DNA of 64,000 bases from Diphasiastrum complanatum. Taxonomy: Eukaryota > Streptophyta > Lycopodiopsida > Lycopodiales > Lycopodiaceae. This document shows positions 10,761 through 21,239 of the stretch, piece after piece (the stretch's first letter is position 1; each line of letters starts with the position of its first letter). The DNA is taken from the NCBI GenBank assembly GCA_029204225.1, contig CM055109.1, forward strand, positions 45,584,843-45,648,842, read 5' to 3'. The position numbers and the translations under genes are program-made. The notes under the pieces were generated by a model that worked only from the letters and a program-made list of their open reading frames with translations, was not told the DNA's origin and ran no database searches.

Positions 10761-11411
10761 ATTGTCCGGCAAAAATCAGAGAAAACCCCAAGTTGGAAGC
10801 CCCAAAATTTGTTTCAAATTCTGAATTTCTTAGGGCCTCTTCTTGCTGATTTCTGGAGGTCCCTACTCGCTGATCCAAAGGCTTTTCTGATGCCAAATTT
10901 CAGATGTCTGAGCTCCAAATTGGAGGATAGAGCCTGCAGTCAACTCGCGATGGTCTTCCTAGACCCTGGTACCTGAAATCCGCTCCAAACTCCAAGAATT
11001 TGCTCACCGAAATCACGGTTGGAATTGATTTCTACAGCGATGGGTCTGCTGGCAGTCTTCTATCCAAAATCCGCTCCAGATTCACAATTTTACACTTGAA
11101 AATCGGGGGTAGAGCACTAATCTGATAGCACTGGATCTGTTCCAAAAGTTCTGATTTCTATCCTCTCAAAGATCAGAAAATAACTCTCTGAAAACGAGGG
11201 ATAGATGGCTGTTTTTTACAGCGACTTATCTGTCCTAGAAATCCGACTCAAATTCTACCTAAAAGGAAGATAGTTCTTTGGAGATTTTCACATTAGAAAG
11301 CTACCTCTCCAGCGCTGGATCTGTCTCTCTTATTTCTGAAAACTTCGAGAGATTCTGAGCACTCTATCTACTTTCTCCACTGTTGCTACTTAGCTCCCAA
11401 AGAAGGAGATG
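10761..11411 (-). other. gypsy leader between primer-binding site and gag
   Basis: This stretch on the minus strand, about 650 bases, has no open frame that I can assign. It contains repeated phrases such as ATCCGCTCCA and lies where the untranslated leader of the gag-bearing element is expected. Confidence 0.5.
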
Positions 11412-11423
11412 GCTCTGATACCA
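11412..11423 (-). other. retrotransposon primer-binding site (initiator tRNA-Met type)
   Basis: Read on the minus strand this is TGGTATCAGAGC, complementary to the 3' end of plant initiator methionine tRNA, the usual primer for first-strand synthesis. It sits one base from the end of the LTR. Confidence 0.85.
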
Positions 11424-11424
11424 G

Positions 11425-11956
11425 TGTAATAGTTCATAACACCACAGTAGGGCAAACACTAACTGATCCACCCAACCTTGCCTACTCCCTGATATGGAGC
11501 AAGCCCCTCCTAGCCCAGTGTGAGGAGTGGTAGCATGCATACTGCCAAGTGTCGGCCACGTGGCACTGACGTGGCCGACTGCACGTCAGGACCCAACTTG
11601 GGGCCCTATCCTGCTGACAGGGTCCCTATGCTGTGTTAGGCCCGCCATGGCTATGGACTGTGCTGGAGCACACTACTCACACTATCATGCCCTGTTGGTC
11701 GTGTACGCTGGACACGACCCTGACTGTGGTATCTGACCGCCTGTGTTCTCTAGGGCTCTGCACTGGTTACATGCTCGTAACAGTACCGTTATGGTACATA
11801 ACATTCCGTACCCCATAAAAACTTTCTTCTATGGGAGAAAACCAGGGAATCTAAGTATCAAATTGTCTTCTTTCTGTCAGGTGTCCTCATCATCTGACTT
11901 ACCTTTCCAACGAATCAGATCTTCAAAAATCAAACGATTTCTCAGCTGATGACATC
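11425..11956 (-). repeat. gypsy 5' LTR, approximate boundary
   Basis: The LTR ends ...CTATTACA on the minus strand next to the primer site. The start is placed near 11956 only because integrase homology from another element stops there. It has inverted motifs around CACGTGGC...GACGTGGCC (11555-11580). No second LTR copy was found in the window. Confidence 0.55.
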
Positions 11957-12941
11957 AGGTTTCCATGATCCTGTATGCAAGAAGCATATCTTCCATCGAC
12001 CGGTTGACACTTTCGATCTGACCGTCGGGGTCATCCGTAGATGATAGACTTAAGGTAGTTTCCAGTGTTTCATAGACTGCCTGCCGGAACTTGCCAGTGA
12101 ACTTAGAATCACAATCACTAACAATATTGTTTGACAAACCATACAACTTGAACAACTTTTCAATGAAGAGTTGAGCAAGTTCTGAAGCTTTGACAATAGA
12201 TTTTGTTGGAATGAACTGCGCCATTTTGGTAAGCCTGTCAACTACTACCCAAATGGCATCGTGACCATTCCCAGACTTGGGAAGTCCAACCACAAAATCC
12301 ATGGAAATACTTTCCCATTTCTTGTTGGGAATTTCTAACAGATGTAACAGACCAGCTGCTTTGAGTCTTTCTGCTTTATTTACTTGGCATTGTTCACACT
12401 TTTGAACATATGCCTCGACCTGACCCTTCATTTTTGGCCAATAAAATTCTCTCTTAACAAGGTCATATGTCCTTTGTATACCAGGGTGTCTCGCACTGGG
12501 GCTATTGTGGCACTAATGCAGGATTTGGGCCCTAATGTCCGCGATATCTAGCACACAAACTCTTCTTCTACGGAAAAGTAAACCATTCATAATGGAATAA
12601 TCATCAAGTATCTTCTCATCGTGAGATTTCTTGGAATCCTGCTTCCCAAGATTATTTCTCACAAAAGAGCTTCCAGCCAGGACTTCTTGCCAAATACGAC
12701 CGAAAAACTCATCGGTCCGACAAAGATCTCGCAGAGCAAGATACAACTCGGATTGGAACTCAGAAAAGCCTAATTGATTAACCATTCCAATCCGGATCAA
12801 AGCATCAGCGACACAATTTGGCGTACCACGACGATACTTAATGTCGAATTCGAACTCCTGTATGAGTTCCGACCAGCGGACCTTACGACCCCTAAGGTCC
12901 AAGGCATCACAAATATACTTAAGAGACTCGTGATCCATCAT
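11957..12941 (-). pseudogene. Ty3/gypsy RNase H end and integrase, truncated at both ends
   Basis: On the minus strand: HESLKYICDALDLRGRKVRW and FDIKYRRGTPNCVADAL (RNase H end), then KMKGQVEAYVQKCEQCQVNK (zinc-binding CxxC), ISMDFVVGLPKSGNGHDAIW (first D), LSNNIVSDCDSKFTGKF (second D) and GQIESVNRSMEDML (E). A frameshift or stop lies at about 12431-12513. The protein stops at MLLAYRIMET, before the usual WxxxLPxxEFAYN. Integrase joins element DNA to the chromosome. Next to it on the same strand is an LTR, so this could be the upstream unit of a tandem or an unrelated relic. Confidence 0.83.
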
Positions 12942-12963
12942 TTAGATCCGTACAAATAATTTC

Positions 12964-13700
12964 ATATGTGGGGGATATCTATGGCAGATCTCCCTAATGG
13001 GACACATGCATACATACATCGGCAGATCTATTGGAGCTATATCTGCACAGTGTGGTCACAGCTTGATCCTGATAGGGTTAAGATGCATTTTTATCGCACT
13101 CATCTATTACAACTTGACAATATGGGACTACCTATTCTTCCACATTATTTGTCGCAGCCATTATCTTATGGTTTATGCTTTCGCTTGGGGCAAATTTGAG
13201 TTTCATCTCATTAGCTGGCTATTGATACAGGCAGATACACAGACAGACCTAGATCACAACGACTTTGTCAGCTTTTTTCTCTTCAGGAGGTAGAGGATGA
13301 GGTCCATTTCATTTTCAGATGTTCTATCTATTATGAGATACGGGATTGCTATCACTGTCTTTATCGAGATACTCCTCTCACTTTGGGCTCATTTCTAGCT
13401 TATCTTGATTCTAGATCTATGGGGCTTTGTTGCAAGAGATGCTTCATTGCGAGCCTCGTTACTACCGTCTGAGTCAGATGACGACCATAGTCAAGCCCTT
13501 ATTACTCAGTTTTTTTGGAAGCGAGAGAATTCTAGAGACCGGACAGATCGGATGATGAGACTGATATTCCTGTTCAGAGGATGAAGATTCAGAGACTACC
13601 ACGTGCTCATACCAGATCCAGTGTTGTAGTCCGACCACCTGCTCGAGTCTCACTTCAGCGTCCACCAGCTTCTCTCCACATCACCTATAAAGTCCTACAC
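12964..13700 (+). mobile_element. LINE 3' end (zinc-knuckle region), 5'-truncated
   Basis: It starts MWGISMADLPNGTHAYIHRQ and follows the C-terminal region of copy A through the zinc-knuckle area, with frameshifts near 13200 and 13290 (EVHFIFRC-like sequence at about 13300-13325), to a tail resembling ETDIPVQRMKIQRL. 5' truncation is normal for LINEs. Confidence 0.75.
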
Positions 13701-14130
13701 ACAGGATACTATCCTAAGCATGCCAAGCAAAACAACAACAAAGGGAACGGGTGGTGGATAAACCAGCTCACCCAAACCTAGATCGTACGGATCTAGCCCC
13801 CAAGCTATGGATCAATCACAGTCATGGAAAGAGGAATCACACTAGCAGCATGTAGCTACCAATCACAGAATCAAGCATACACTAGTGAGAGCGCAATGGG
13901 TATACTTATACCCTCCAAGGCCCATGCACCACTAGTAGTGCATTGTGACACCTCACTGGACACCTCGCAGCCTACCTGGGCCACGTCATCCAGTTCCCCA
14001 ATGACTCACTGAAGGACCCATACCAACTCCACCACCATGTGTTTAGGCCTACAACCATTAATTATGACCATGTACACATAAGGGCCCCAATTCCCTTATA
14101 GTCACAATTAACTTACGGGTTGATGGTCTA
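13700..14130 (-). repeat. LTR-family repeat, copy 1
   Basis: This shares GGATCTAGCCCCCAAGC (13785-13803), GAGAGCGCA, CACCTCACTGGACAC and TTAGGCCT..CCATTAATTATGA in the same order and spacing with 17.65-18.03 kb; part of it also matches 20.36-20.8 kb. By the primer-site-like signal at 20348, the family is LTRs in minus orientation. Confidence 0.6.
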
Positions 14131-14184
14131 CCGATATCTAGCATGGACACGCTATCCGAGACCAGTCATGGGCATGACATCACC

Positions 14185-14385
14185 TATCGCCCCCCCCCCC
14201 CTCTCTCTCTCTCTCCACCTCCATCTCCATCTCCACCTCCACTCTTCCATCTCCATCTCCACGCTTCCATCTACATCTCCATGCAGCCACCTTCATCTCC
14301 TCACTGCTTCCATCTCCATGCAACTCTCACTTCTTTCTAGCTTTCTATGTGGCTAGATCTACCTTTTATGTGCATGCTGGGTCAT
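14185..14385 (-). repeat. inverted copy of the 5.8-kb GGAGAT segment, with C12 and CT runs
   Basis: After a C12 run (14190-14201) and a short CT array comes CATCTCCATCTCCACC-type sequence, then TTCTAGCTTTCTATGTGGC. The reverse complement matches 5804-5927, including the flanking TAGATCTAGCCACA. The two copies lie 8.3 kb apart in opposite orientation. Confidence 0.8.
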
Positions 14386-15359
14386 GAGAGTCTGCTGGAC
14401 TGACCTCCTAAAAGGTAGGAAGGGTACTGCCAAGTGGCAAGTGTCGACTGTGCATGGAGTTTGCCATCTGGCAACGTTGGGATCTGTCAGGGTTAAGGGG
14501 TTCTTGAAAAGGTACTAGACAACCATTCATACACATGCATATCAAATTCATAAGCATACCATAGATTAGATGTCATTCCATACACATGCATAAGCTTAGA
14601 ACACCAAATTTACAAGCATGCATGAATATAAACTAACAAAATGAACATGCAAAAGGTTTTGGACATGATTTTAGAAGTGGATAGAAGTGTGAGAGATTGT
14701 GTGTGTTGGTGATTCCAAAAGCTTTTCAATCCAAGTTTGGCATAACCTCCTGCCATAGCTCCAAGTTTCCTTCTCCAAGCACCTACACACGAAGAAACAA
14801 AAGCAAAAGGAAAGCTAGATAAAAAGGTGATGAATGGAAAAGGAGGGGGTCGAGTTCCTCTTCTTATAGGAAATGGGGAGGCTTGGGGAAGTGGATGAGG
14901 TGTCATATACAAGTGTGAGAGGTGTAAGGGGGACTCTAGGTGAAGTAAGGGGTAAGTAGAGTGAGGGGGTGAGGTGGATAGGTGTGAGAGAGTTGTCATG
15001 GACTTGTAAATGGAAAAGTGAGAGAGTGGGAGGGCGCATTTTCTTAGGTGTACTCGGGCTCTTAGCCATGTGGCAAAGTAGGTAAGTTACATATATTGAC
15101 ATGCATGGAAGGTAGGTAGCCTAACATTTATTGTTAGCCACTGTCAAGTTGTATTTTCTTGGTTACAACATTAGGGTTCACCCCAAGTGCATTCATTCTA
15201 TGGTAGAGGGTTAGTATATGTCCATTGTATCTTACATAATATCCATCAAGTTCTAGGCCCTTTTTTCTAGGGGTTGCCCATCCCCAATCATAGCAGAGAG
15301 AGTCACAAAGGGTGATCAATCCTTTGGTTTCTTCTCCAAATCTTTATAGACTCGATTGA
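14386..15359. other. no gene recognised
   Basis: 14520-14640 has repeated ACACATGCATA and AAGCAT phrases. 14610-15100 is purine-rich on the plus strand, so its pyrimidine-rich complement gives spurious Ser/Pro/Leu frames. No domain, LTR end or splice-supported exon was found. Confidence 0.5.
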
Positions 15360-15840
15360 GCCTTCTTTATAGACTTTGGAAAAAGCCTTCTTCAGATACC
15401 ATCTTACGTTTCAAGAAGCTTTTCAATTCATTCTTCAAGCACTCTTTTAAGTACCTGTACATACCCTTATCAAAAAGTTTACACTTACATGGAGCATTCC
15501 GAATAGACTTTCGGAAACAAAGCCTCTCCAATTGAACAAGGGAAAATTGGCCTTTTTCAAGTCGCTGCCTGTCTCATACTAAATATAGGACTAGTGAAAA
15601 GTGTCCCAAGTAAGTATAGGAAGAGACAACTTCTAGGGGTTGTTCGTCGAAATGATGCTACATGAAAGCCCTAGCTAGAAGTACTGAAGACCTTAGCCTT
15701 GGTCTTCACAATGTTCACCTCCAATCCCCAACGAGTACAAAAGATTTGTCGGGCATCCAACTGTCGTTGTAAACCCTCTCTAGTCGGAGAGACTAGCACC
15801 CATAATCGGCATATAGAAGAATGGAATCAAAATGTTTGGA
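15360..15840 (-). pseudogene. LINE reverse transcriptase remnant, second lineage
   Basis: On the minus strand, just after a YAD-like start: VSPTREGLQRQLDA, then IFCTRWGLEVNIVKTKAKVF, matching the LDAL..FC..WGL.VN..KTKVMVF segment that follows the YADD box in LINE RT. Downstream are thumb-like phrases broken by stops. It differs from copies A and C in sequence, so it is probably a separate LINE family. Confidence 0.65.
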
Positions 15841-16559
15841 ATATATTTGTGGAAATAGATTAATAGGTGCATGAGTTTGTGCAGTAGGCACATGACTACT
15901 TGTTGACTATGTGGAGGATTTTTTGAGGGGTCTTTGGGAAGAAGAAAGAGGGGGTGTGATTTTGAAATGTTTTGGGTGGAAACTAGCAATAGACTCATAC
16001 TCATTATATCATTTTGACATGTACTTTTATTTTACCTAACTAAAGAGAATTCAATTTAAAGCATCTTGGTAATTGAAATTAGTTTCATAATTTGACATAT
16101 AATCTTCTTCATGTGAAGGTTTAAGATTGACAACTCAAGCGAGGGGGTCATGTCAACACATTTTTTTACTCATGGTACATTCAAGACTCATTTTTCTAAG
16201 TCCATTTGAGTCTAGGCTTTTAAATGTTGAAAGACCATTCAACAATTTGTCTCTTCTTTAAGCTCATTCACTTTTCTATTTTTTTGCTTTGGAATTTTAC
16301 AAGATATTCAAAAACTATGCTGTGGGCAAAGCTTTATTATTGCTTTTTGCTTAAGAGTTTTCCAATTAATATTTGGTTCTTTATCTACTAATAAATATGC
16401 AATTAGGAAATGTAGTTTTTGCCATTCATCTTGTTTATAATCAAATAGCAACTCTTCTGACGCACAACGAGAGAATATTAAGTATCTATCAATAGGACAG
16501 AATCATTTACTTTTTCATGGTAACTTATAATCTATTCGTACTAGGCTGGAGAATATCTC
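15841..16559. other. no gene seen
   Basis: AT-rich sequence without recognisable coding or terminal repeats. 16230-16420 has many short T-rich runs. Confidence 0.45.
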
Positions 16560-16830
16560 TAGTCAATCTAATTTTTCTTGGGTAAGTACACTATCATCAA
16601 TAATGAAAACATTGGTAAAATAACATGCAAGATAGAACAATGCATTAGCAATTGTGAAACAGTTTCACCTATACAACAAAGATATTGAGCACATATTACA
16701 ATACTCTTCGTTGCAAGCCCTCCAAAGGAATTTTGCCTCTTTGATTCTCCCATGCAAAAGCTTACAATCTTTGATCATCAAAGACCACCTAACAAGGAGC
16801 ATTCATGGCCATAGTTTCCAATTTAGGTTT
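16560..16830 (-). pseudogene. L1-type LINE C-terminal fragment
   Basis: On the minus strand, frames give GRIKEAKFLWRACNEEYC-like sequence and a frame containing CCIGETVSQLLMHCSI, the CxxC...ETVxHLxxHC pattern of the zf-RVT knuckle in plant L1 LINEs. Several stops and a frameshift are present. It may belong with the RT remnant at 15.4-15.8 kb. Confidence 0.55.
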
Positions 16831-16839
16831 CTAATTTGC

Positions 16840-17206
16840 AATTAGGATTGTGTGCCCTATTTTAGGTCTCCTTCATAGAAATATGGTCGTTTCCTTGACC
16901 ACTTAACTAATTAGACAAATTAGGCCCAACTACAAGTGATATTGTCCAATAAAGCCCCAACAACATATGGTGCATCTAATGTCTTTGTTGTCCCTAAATT
17001 GCTTAGGATTGTGGATAGAGTATCAACAACAAGATTACGGGCTTAACCTTGCAACATGCAAGTGTGTGGAAAGACATCAATAAGATTCCTACTGCCTTCT
17101 TTGAAAGGTAGCCCTTTCCAATAGATTGCCAGGACGAAGGCATTGAAATAATTGTTCCATGGGTCGATGTGCCTAGATCCCACATGTCAGGCATTTTTGG
17201 GTGGCG
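16840..17206. other. no gene seen
   Basis: A short stretch without a recognisable domain. A minus-strand frame at 17194-17003 has no similarity I know. Confidence 0.45.
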
Positions 17207-17302
17207 TGCATGGGAGAGTACTTACTTGGAAACTATAGGAGTTATGTCTCGATGTGCATGGGAGAATGCTTACTTGGAAACTATAGGAGTTATGTCTCCA
17301 TT
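17207..17302 (+). repeat. 48-bp tandem duplication
   Basis: TGCATGGGAGAxTxCTTACT... is repeated once with period 48 (17207-17254 and 17255-17302) and two or three differences. Confidence 0.85.
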
Positions 17303-17439
17303 CCTATTGATTCTGCTTAGGAGTGGTGGATGATGCACACATGTGCTCTATTAATATGGTTTTTTGTTGTATGCTTACTAGGGTGAGATATGTGTATCCT
17401 TGTAAAGACCTACCATGGAGGTCGGCAGCTGCTTCATTA

Positions 17440-17720
17440 GACAAGAGTATTCGGATCGACGAATGTTTGACGACTGGACTAAAAGTCTCATTGTAGTCGA
17501 CATTCGGGATCTAAGTGAATCCTCGTGCTACTAGTCTAGCCTTCCTTCGATCAGTTGCTGCGTTGGCATTATATTTGATTTTAAAGATCCATTTGCAATC
17601 AATAATATTGCAGCCAATAGGAGCTTCGACTAATGACCATGTCTGATTCTTGATCAGTAACAAGGAGATTGAACACAAGGATAATAAAGAATGGATGGTG
17701 GAACAAATCAGCCCAACCAA
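17440..17720 (-). pseudogene. Ty1/copia reverse transcriptase start, fragment
   Basis: On the minus strand: NQTWSLVEAPIGCNIIDCKW, IFKIKYNANAATDRRKARLV, ARGFT, then VDYNETFSPVVK-like sequence after a stop. W.LV..P.G...I.CKWIFK.K.......RYKARLVA.GF is the invariable beginning of copia RT. The rest of the polymerase is missing. Confidence 0.85.
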
Positions 17721-18060
17721 ACAGATTGATTGGATCTAGCCTCGAGCTATAAACAATTGAAAATATTTCAATGGTGGTAGGAGTGAGAGCGCATTCCAGC
17801 ATCATCTAGGTACCAAGCTCATATTCCAACGAATCCAAGTGGAGAGGAGTGTGGATATCCCAAGCTCCTCCCTAACCAAGAGTGAACAAGGGCACCTCAC
17901 TAGGACACATCTGTTATTACTTGATGAGTTAGCATGCAAAATCCACCATCATAGGTTTTAGGCCTCACCAAGCCATTAATCATGATAATGTAGTATTCTG
18001 ATTCGCGATTTGTTGCCCAAAATCGCGGGGGGGGGGGGGGGGGGAAAAAAACCAAAAATG
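17650..18060 (-). repeat. LTR-family repeat, copy 2, with G18 tract
   Basis: It is collinear with the repeat at 13.7-14.1 kb (GGATCTAGCC, GAGAGCGCA, CACCTCACTAGGACAC, TTAGGCCT..CCATTAATCATGA). At its end is an uninterrupted run of 18 G (18027-18044) followed by 7 A. Confidence 0.6.
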
Positions 18061-18879
18061 TGTTGTTAAGGGCCTATTGTCTAGAGGTCCTTCATGATAC
18101 CTTCCAAGAAGCTATAGTTAGGATTAGGTTTGGTTTATCATCCTCCGTCCTCCAACCTTAATACTTATCTAGACGTGATTTAGTAAAGGACTAGAGCTAA
18201 TTTATTGTACCCACAATCTATGGGGCCATTAGTGATGCATTGGTGCAAGGACAAAGGATAGCCCTCATGATGTATTATAATCATGTCTTTATTCATGACA
18301 CTTCTCTACTAACAAGTATGTGCTCTCATTGTTGGAAATAAATGGAGGAGATACATATAAATGCTAAAATTTAGCGAATGTAAATGTCATATTGCCCAAA
18401 AAAAATGCTATTACTGCACTTGTCGATATCATACTATTGATTTGTATGTGCCTTGTTTTCTTCTTCCAATATTGCCATGTGATTGGGGCAGTTTCCTACC
18501 TTCTTTTACGTGGTAGCAATTTTGGGAGGCAAGGGTCTGTCTTAGTCAAACATTGTAGGCTTAATGGGGGACAAATTTGGACAGACGATGGTGCGATTGC
18601 CACTAGTTATTTTTCATATTTGCATGTGGGTGTGCTTCTCACTTCCAAACTCTGGACACACAAAATGGTGAGATGGCATCTCGTGGGTGTGCCATCCCAA
18701 ATCCATGCACCTAGGCTGTGATCCCCAACTTAGATTCCCCTACATCAGAGTTCATTTGATGAGTTGCCACCCCCGAGTTAGAGAGGATATAAGAGAGGTG
18801 GGGGAGGTGCTTTCATTCTTGAAACCCTTTTTACCCTTTATGAGGACATTTTTTTGTCTTTGATTTTCTTCGAACAGAC
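18061..18879. other. no gene recognised
   Basis: A 109-codon open frame at 18392-18721 (plus) has no recognisable domain; its start lies in an AT-rich stretch. From about 18800 the sequence is probably LINE 5' flank or leader. Confidence 0.4.
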
Positions 18880-19009
18880 TCTCTCATCTATCATTTTCGT
18901 AAAATTGCTTGATTAGGGTTTCACTTCCTCTCTCACCTATCTCCTGCAAATCATCCCACGGCTTCGCTTCGCCTTCCTCCAGGCTTTGTCTTGCGCACAA
19001 AGCATGCTA

Positions 19010-19758
19010 AGAAGAATGAACTTTGTGCGGATTTGCTTACTAAGACTGCCACGATTGACGCTCAACAGACTGAAATTGCTTCTCTTCGTGCTGCGCTTAG
19101 TGCTTTGCAGAGGGACATCATCCCTAATATCTCTCGTGTTGTTGAGGATACTAAGGCATCCATGAGTAAGCTTCCCCTACTTGAGCACCAGATACATGAC
19201 ACTGTTGAGTGCCCGGATTCCCATTCTTGAACAGCGGCTTCATGAGACGGTGGAACATGTACAGAAAGTACCTACTCTCGAGCAAGAAGTACGTGAGACC
19301 AAATCATGGGCTTCTATTCTGAGATCATCTACCACCTCTTCATCTTCTGTAGCACCCTCCTTAGATACCACAGTACAAGGCGTCTTGGCAGAACAACAAC
19401 GTCGGGATGAAAAAAAGCTCAACTTAAGATTCCGAGGTCTTCCTACTGAGGGCACAACACTGGACCAGGTTACCTCTTTGTTTACTTCATGCATGGGGCT
19501 CTCAGTTCCAGGTATCCAGTATGCTTGGCGCCTCCAGCATGATCTGAAGGTATTATTTGTCAAATTCAAAACTATGGACGACCGACAGACAGTTCTTCGT
19601 GCGCGTTGTACTCTCCGAGGCTCTCAGATTTACATAGATGATGACCTTACTCACTGCCAATGGTTATAGCGTAAAACTATTATTCAGGAGGCAAGGACAA
19701 AACAACAGCGGGTGGTATTTACAAATGGCACCCCTCGCTTTTTCTACAAGCGTCAATA
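19010..19758 (+). pseudogene. LINE ORF1, internal deletion and stops
   Basis: Coiled-coil heptads (TIDAQQTEIASLRAALSALQ) and the RRM-like part (KLNLRFRGLPTEGT, FVKFKT, GSQIYIDDDL) are preserved in two frames (18991-19230 and 19181-19669). The frameshift is near 19200. TAG at 19667-19669 replaces the CAG found in the other copy (CQWLQRK versus CQWL*RK). The N-terminal basic segment is deleted. Confidence 0.82.
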
Positions 19759-19819
19759 GGAAGTTGGGGTACTCGGGCATGGGAGCAGCCCGATAGCCCT
19801 GGCTAGCGTCACATTCGGT

Positions 19820-20310
19820 TTTTGGAATTGCGGCGGCCTCTCCACCTCTTCTACAACGGCTGATCTTGACACCTATCTGTGTTCGGCTGATTTTCTACTT
19901 TTTGCAGAGACATATGAGTCTTCCACACACCCACTTCCGCACATTTCTGGTTTTCAGTGGATTTCTGCTCCACGACCTATGCTGTAGGGCAGGATACTTC
20001 GGGCCTCTGGTGGAGTTGCATGTTTGTACAGGTCGGGGTATACTCCTTCTATTCGCTTGGTGTCTCAGGATACTTATGGTCGTTACAGATTACTGCATCC
20101 TTCTTGGGGCTAGACTCGGACTTGTTTGTTGCAGTGTGCTACTTTGCTCCCCACACTTCAGTGTTTATGAAATTGGGAGGTGATCCTTTTCAGGCCCTTT
20201 CTGACGGCGTTGGTAGACTCTTTCTACAGGGTTACGTATTGCTTGCAGGGGACTTTAACGCACGCACAGCCACTCGCCAGACTGAGTTCTATGCTGACAC
20301 ACTCTCTCTT
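19820..20310 (+). pseudogene. LINE endonuclease, truncated
   Basis: VTFGFWNCGGLSTSST, ADLDTYLCSADFLLFAETYE, then PRPML*GRIL with TAG at 19985-19987 where the other copy has CAA. ICLVSQDTYG-like, VAVCYFAPHTSVFM and LLAGDFNARTATRQTEFYAD follow. A frameshift is present near 20090. Catalytic E (FAETY) and the GDFN motif are intact; the rest of ORF2 is absent. Confidence 0.82.
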
Positions 20311-20347
20311 CATCCGTTGGATACCTCTTATGCCCGTTATTCGCCGG

Positions 20348-20359
20348 GCTCTGATACCA
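20348..20359 (-). other. retrotransposon primer-binding site
   Basis: Minus strand TGGTATCAGAGC, the initiator tRNA-Met primer site. The LTR of that element would occupy 20360 upward. The internal region that should follow below 20348 is replaced by the LINE fragment. Confidence 0.75.
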
Positions 20360-20830
20360 ATATAAAGACCCAAAAGGATTACCCCTAAGATGAGGATAGG
20401 AGAACACACTAAGAGAGACTATGGAGCCAAACCGCCCAACCAATCCTAGATCAAACCTGGATCTAGCCCCCAAGCCATGCCATGTGAAGCAAGAGAAGAA
20501 GAGAGAAACTGGTAACCTCAACCCAATATGTCGACGGGAGAATCCCTACCTCATTATATACAGAGTAGAGTCATGTGCATGAAACCATGCAACCCCCATG
20601 CAGGTCAACTATAAATAGATCACATCTCTTCATGTAGTCCTCCTGCCTATATCTGTCACACAGACATGCAATGCTCCAAATGTCTCAATTAGAGTGTCTG
20701 GGTCCTCTCAAGGTAATTAGTCACAAACAGGCCTCAACATGGAATTAAATCTCGGCGTGACCAATAATCTCGAGTATTGGAGGGCCGGTCTACCATATTA
20801 GGACTATTCCAGGTCCTTAACCGAATATGG
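20360..20830 (-). repeat. LTR next to the primer site, family of the 13.7- and 17.7-kb repeats
   Basis: It shares CCCAACCAATCCTAGATC-like and TGGATCTAGCCCCCAAGC (20458-20475) with the other two copies. It holds CTATAAATAG (20610-20620), on the plus strand. The outer boundary is not defined. Confidence 0.5.
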
Positions 20831-20969
20831 CCATAACACTAACAATCTATTTCAGATTAAAGCAAAGATATTAGGTAAAATAGTGAATGTACTATACTGG
20901 TTCCACCCGCAATTTTCTGAATTCTCATTTGATACAGAAGTTGTAGGTTCCCACTGAACTAGTGATCAT

Positions 20970-21239
20970 AAATATATGGTACACTTGGCAACCGGGACGG
21001 ATATCAAGATTTGGGATCAAAAGATACCAAATCTGGAGTTGCGATTACAAGATAATAAAGACTTGGTGAGTTTCCATGTTATGAATTCTAACAGAACTGA
21101 TGCTATTCTAGGTTACATATGGTTCTTTGGTGGATCAAAGCCATTGTCAATTGATTATAATATTCACATTGAATTTTTTATGGTAACAAGGTTATCTCTA
21201 TCCAAGGAGAGAGTGACATTTGTCTTTAAGCTTCTTTAG
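20970..21239 (+). pseudogene. Ty3/gypsy aspartic protease end, fragment
   Basis: The frame reads ATGTDIKIWDQKIPNLELRL, SFHVMNSNRTDAILGYIWF and PLSIDYNIHIEFF. ILGxxWL and the surrounding strands are the C-terminal half of a gypsy protease, followed by the usual DY(K)N linker to RT. The active-site DSG part and RT are missing. Confidence 0.75.

Larger units (their letters stand above)
18880..20310 (+). mobile_element. LINE lineage B, second 5' fragment
   Basis: It matches the minus-strand copy at 3.9-5.5 kb over the 5' leader (from about 18905), ORF1 and the endonuclease. About 290 bases around the ORF1 start are deleted at 19010 (GCTAAGAAG|AATGAACTTTG). Homology ends near 20308 at the same place as in the other copy, after FYADTLSL. 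Confidence 0.82.

Noticed and set aside
14610-15102. Minus-strand Ser/Pro/His-rich frames of 95-129 codons
   Set aside because: The plus strand is purine-rich low complexity; no domain or splice support.
18392-18721. 109-codon frame as a host gene
   Set aside because: No recognisable motif, T-rich hydrophobic start, and it sits between LTR and LINE debris.
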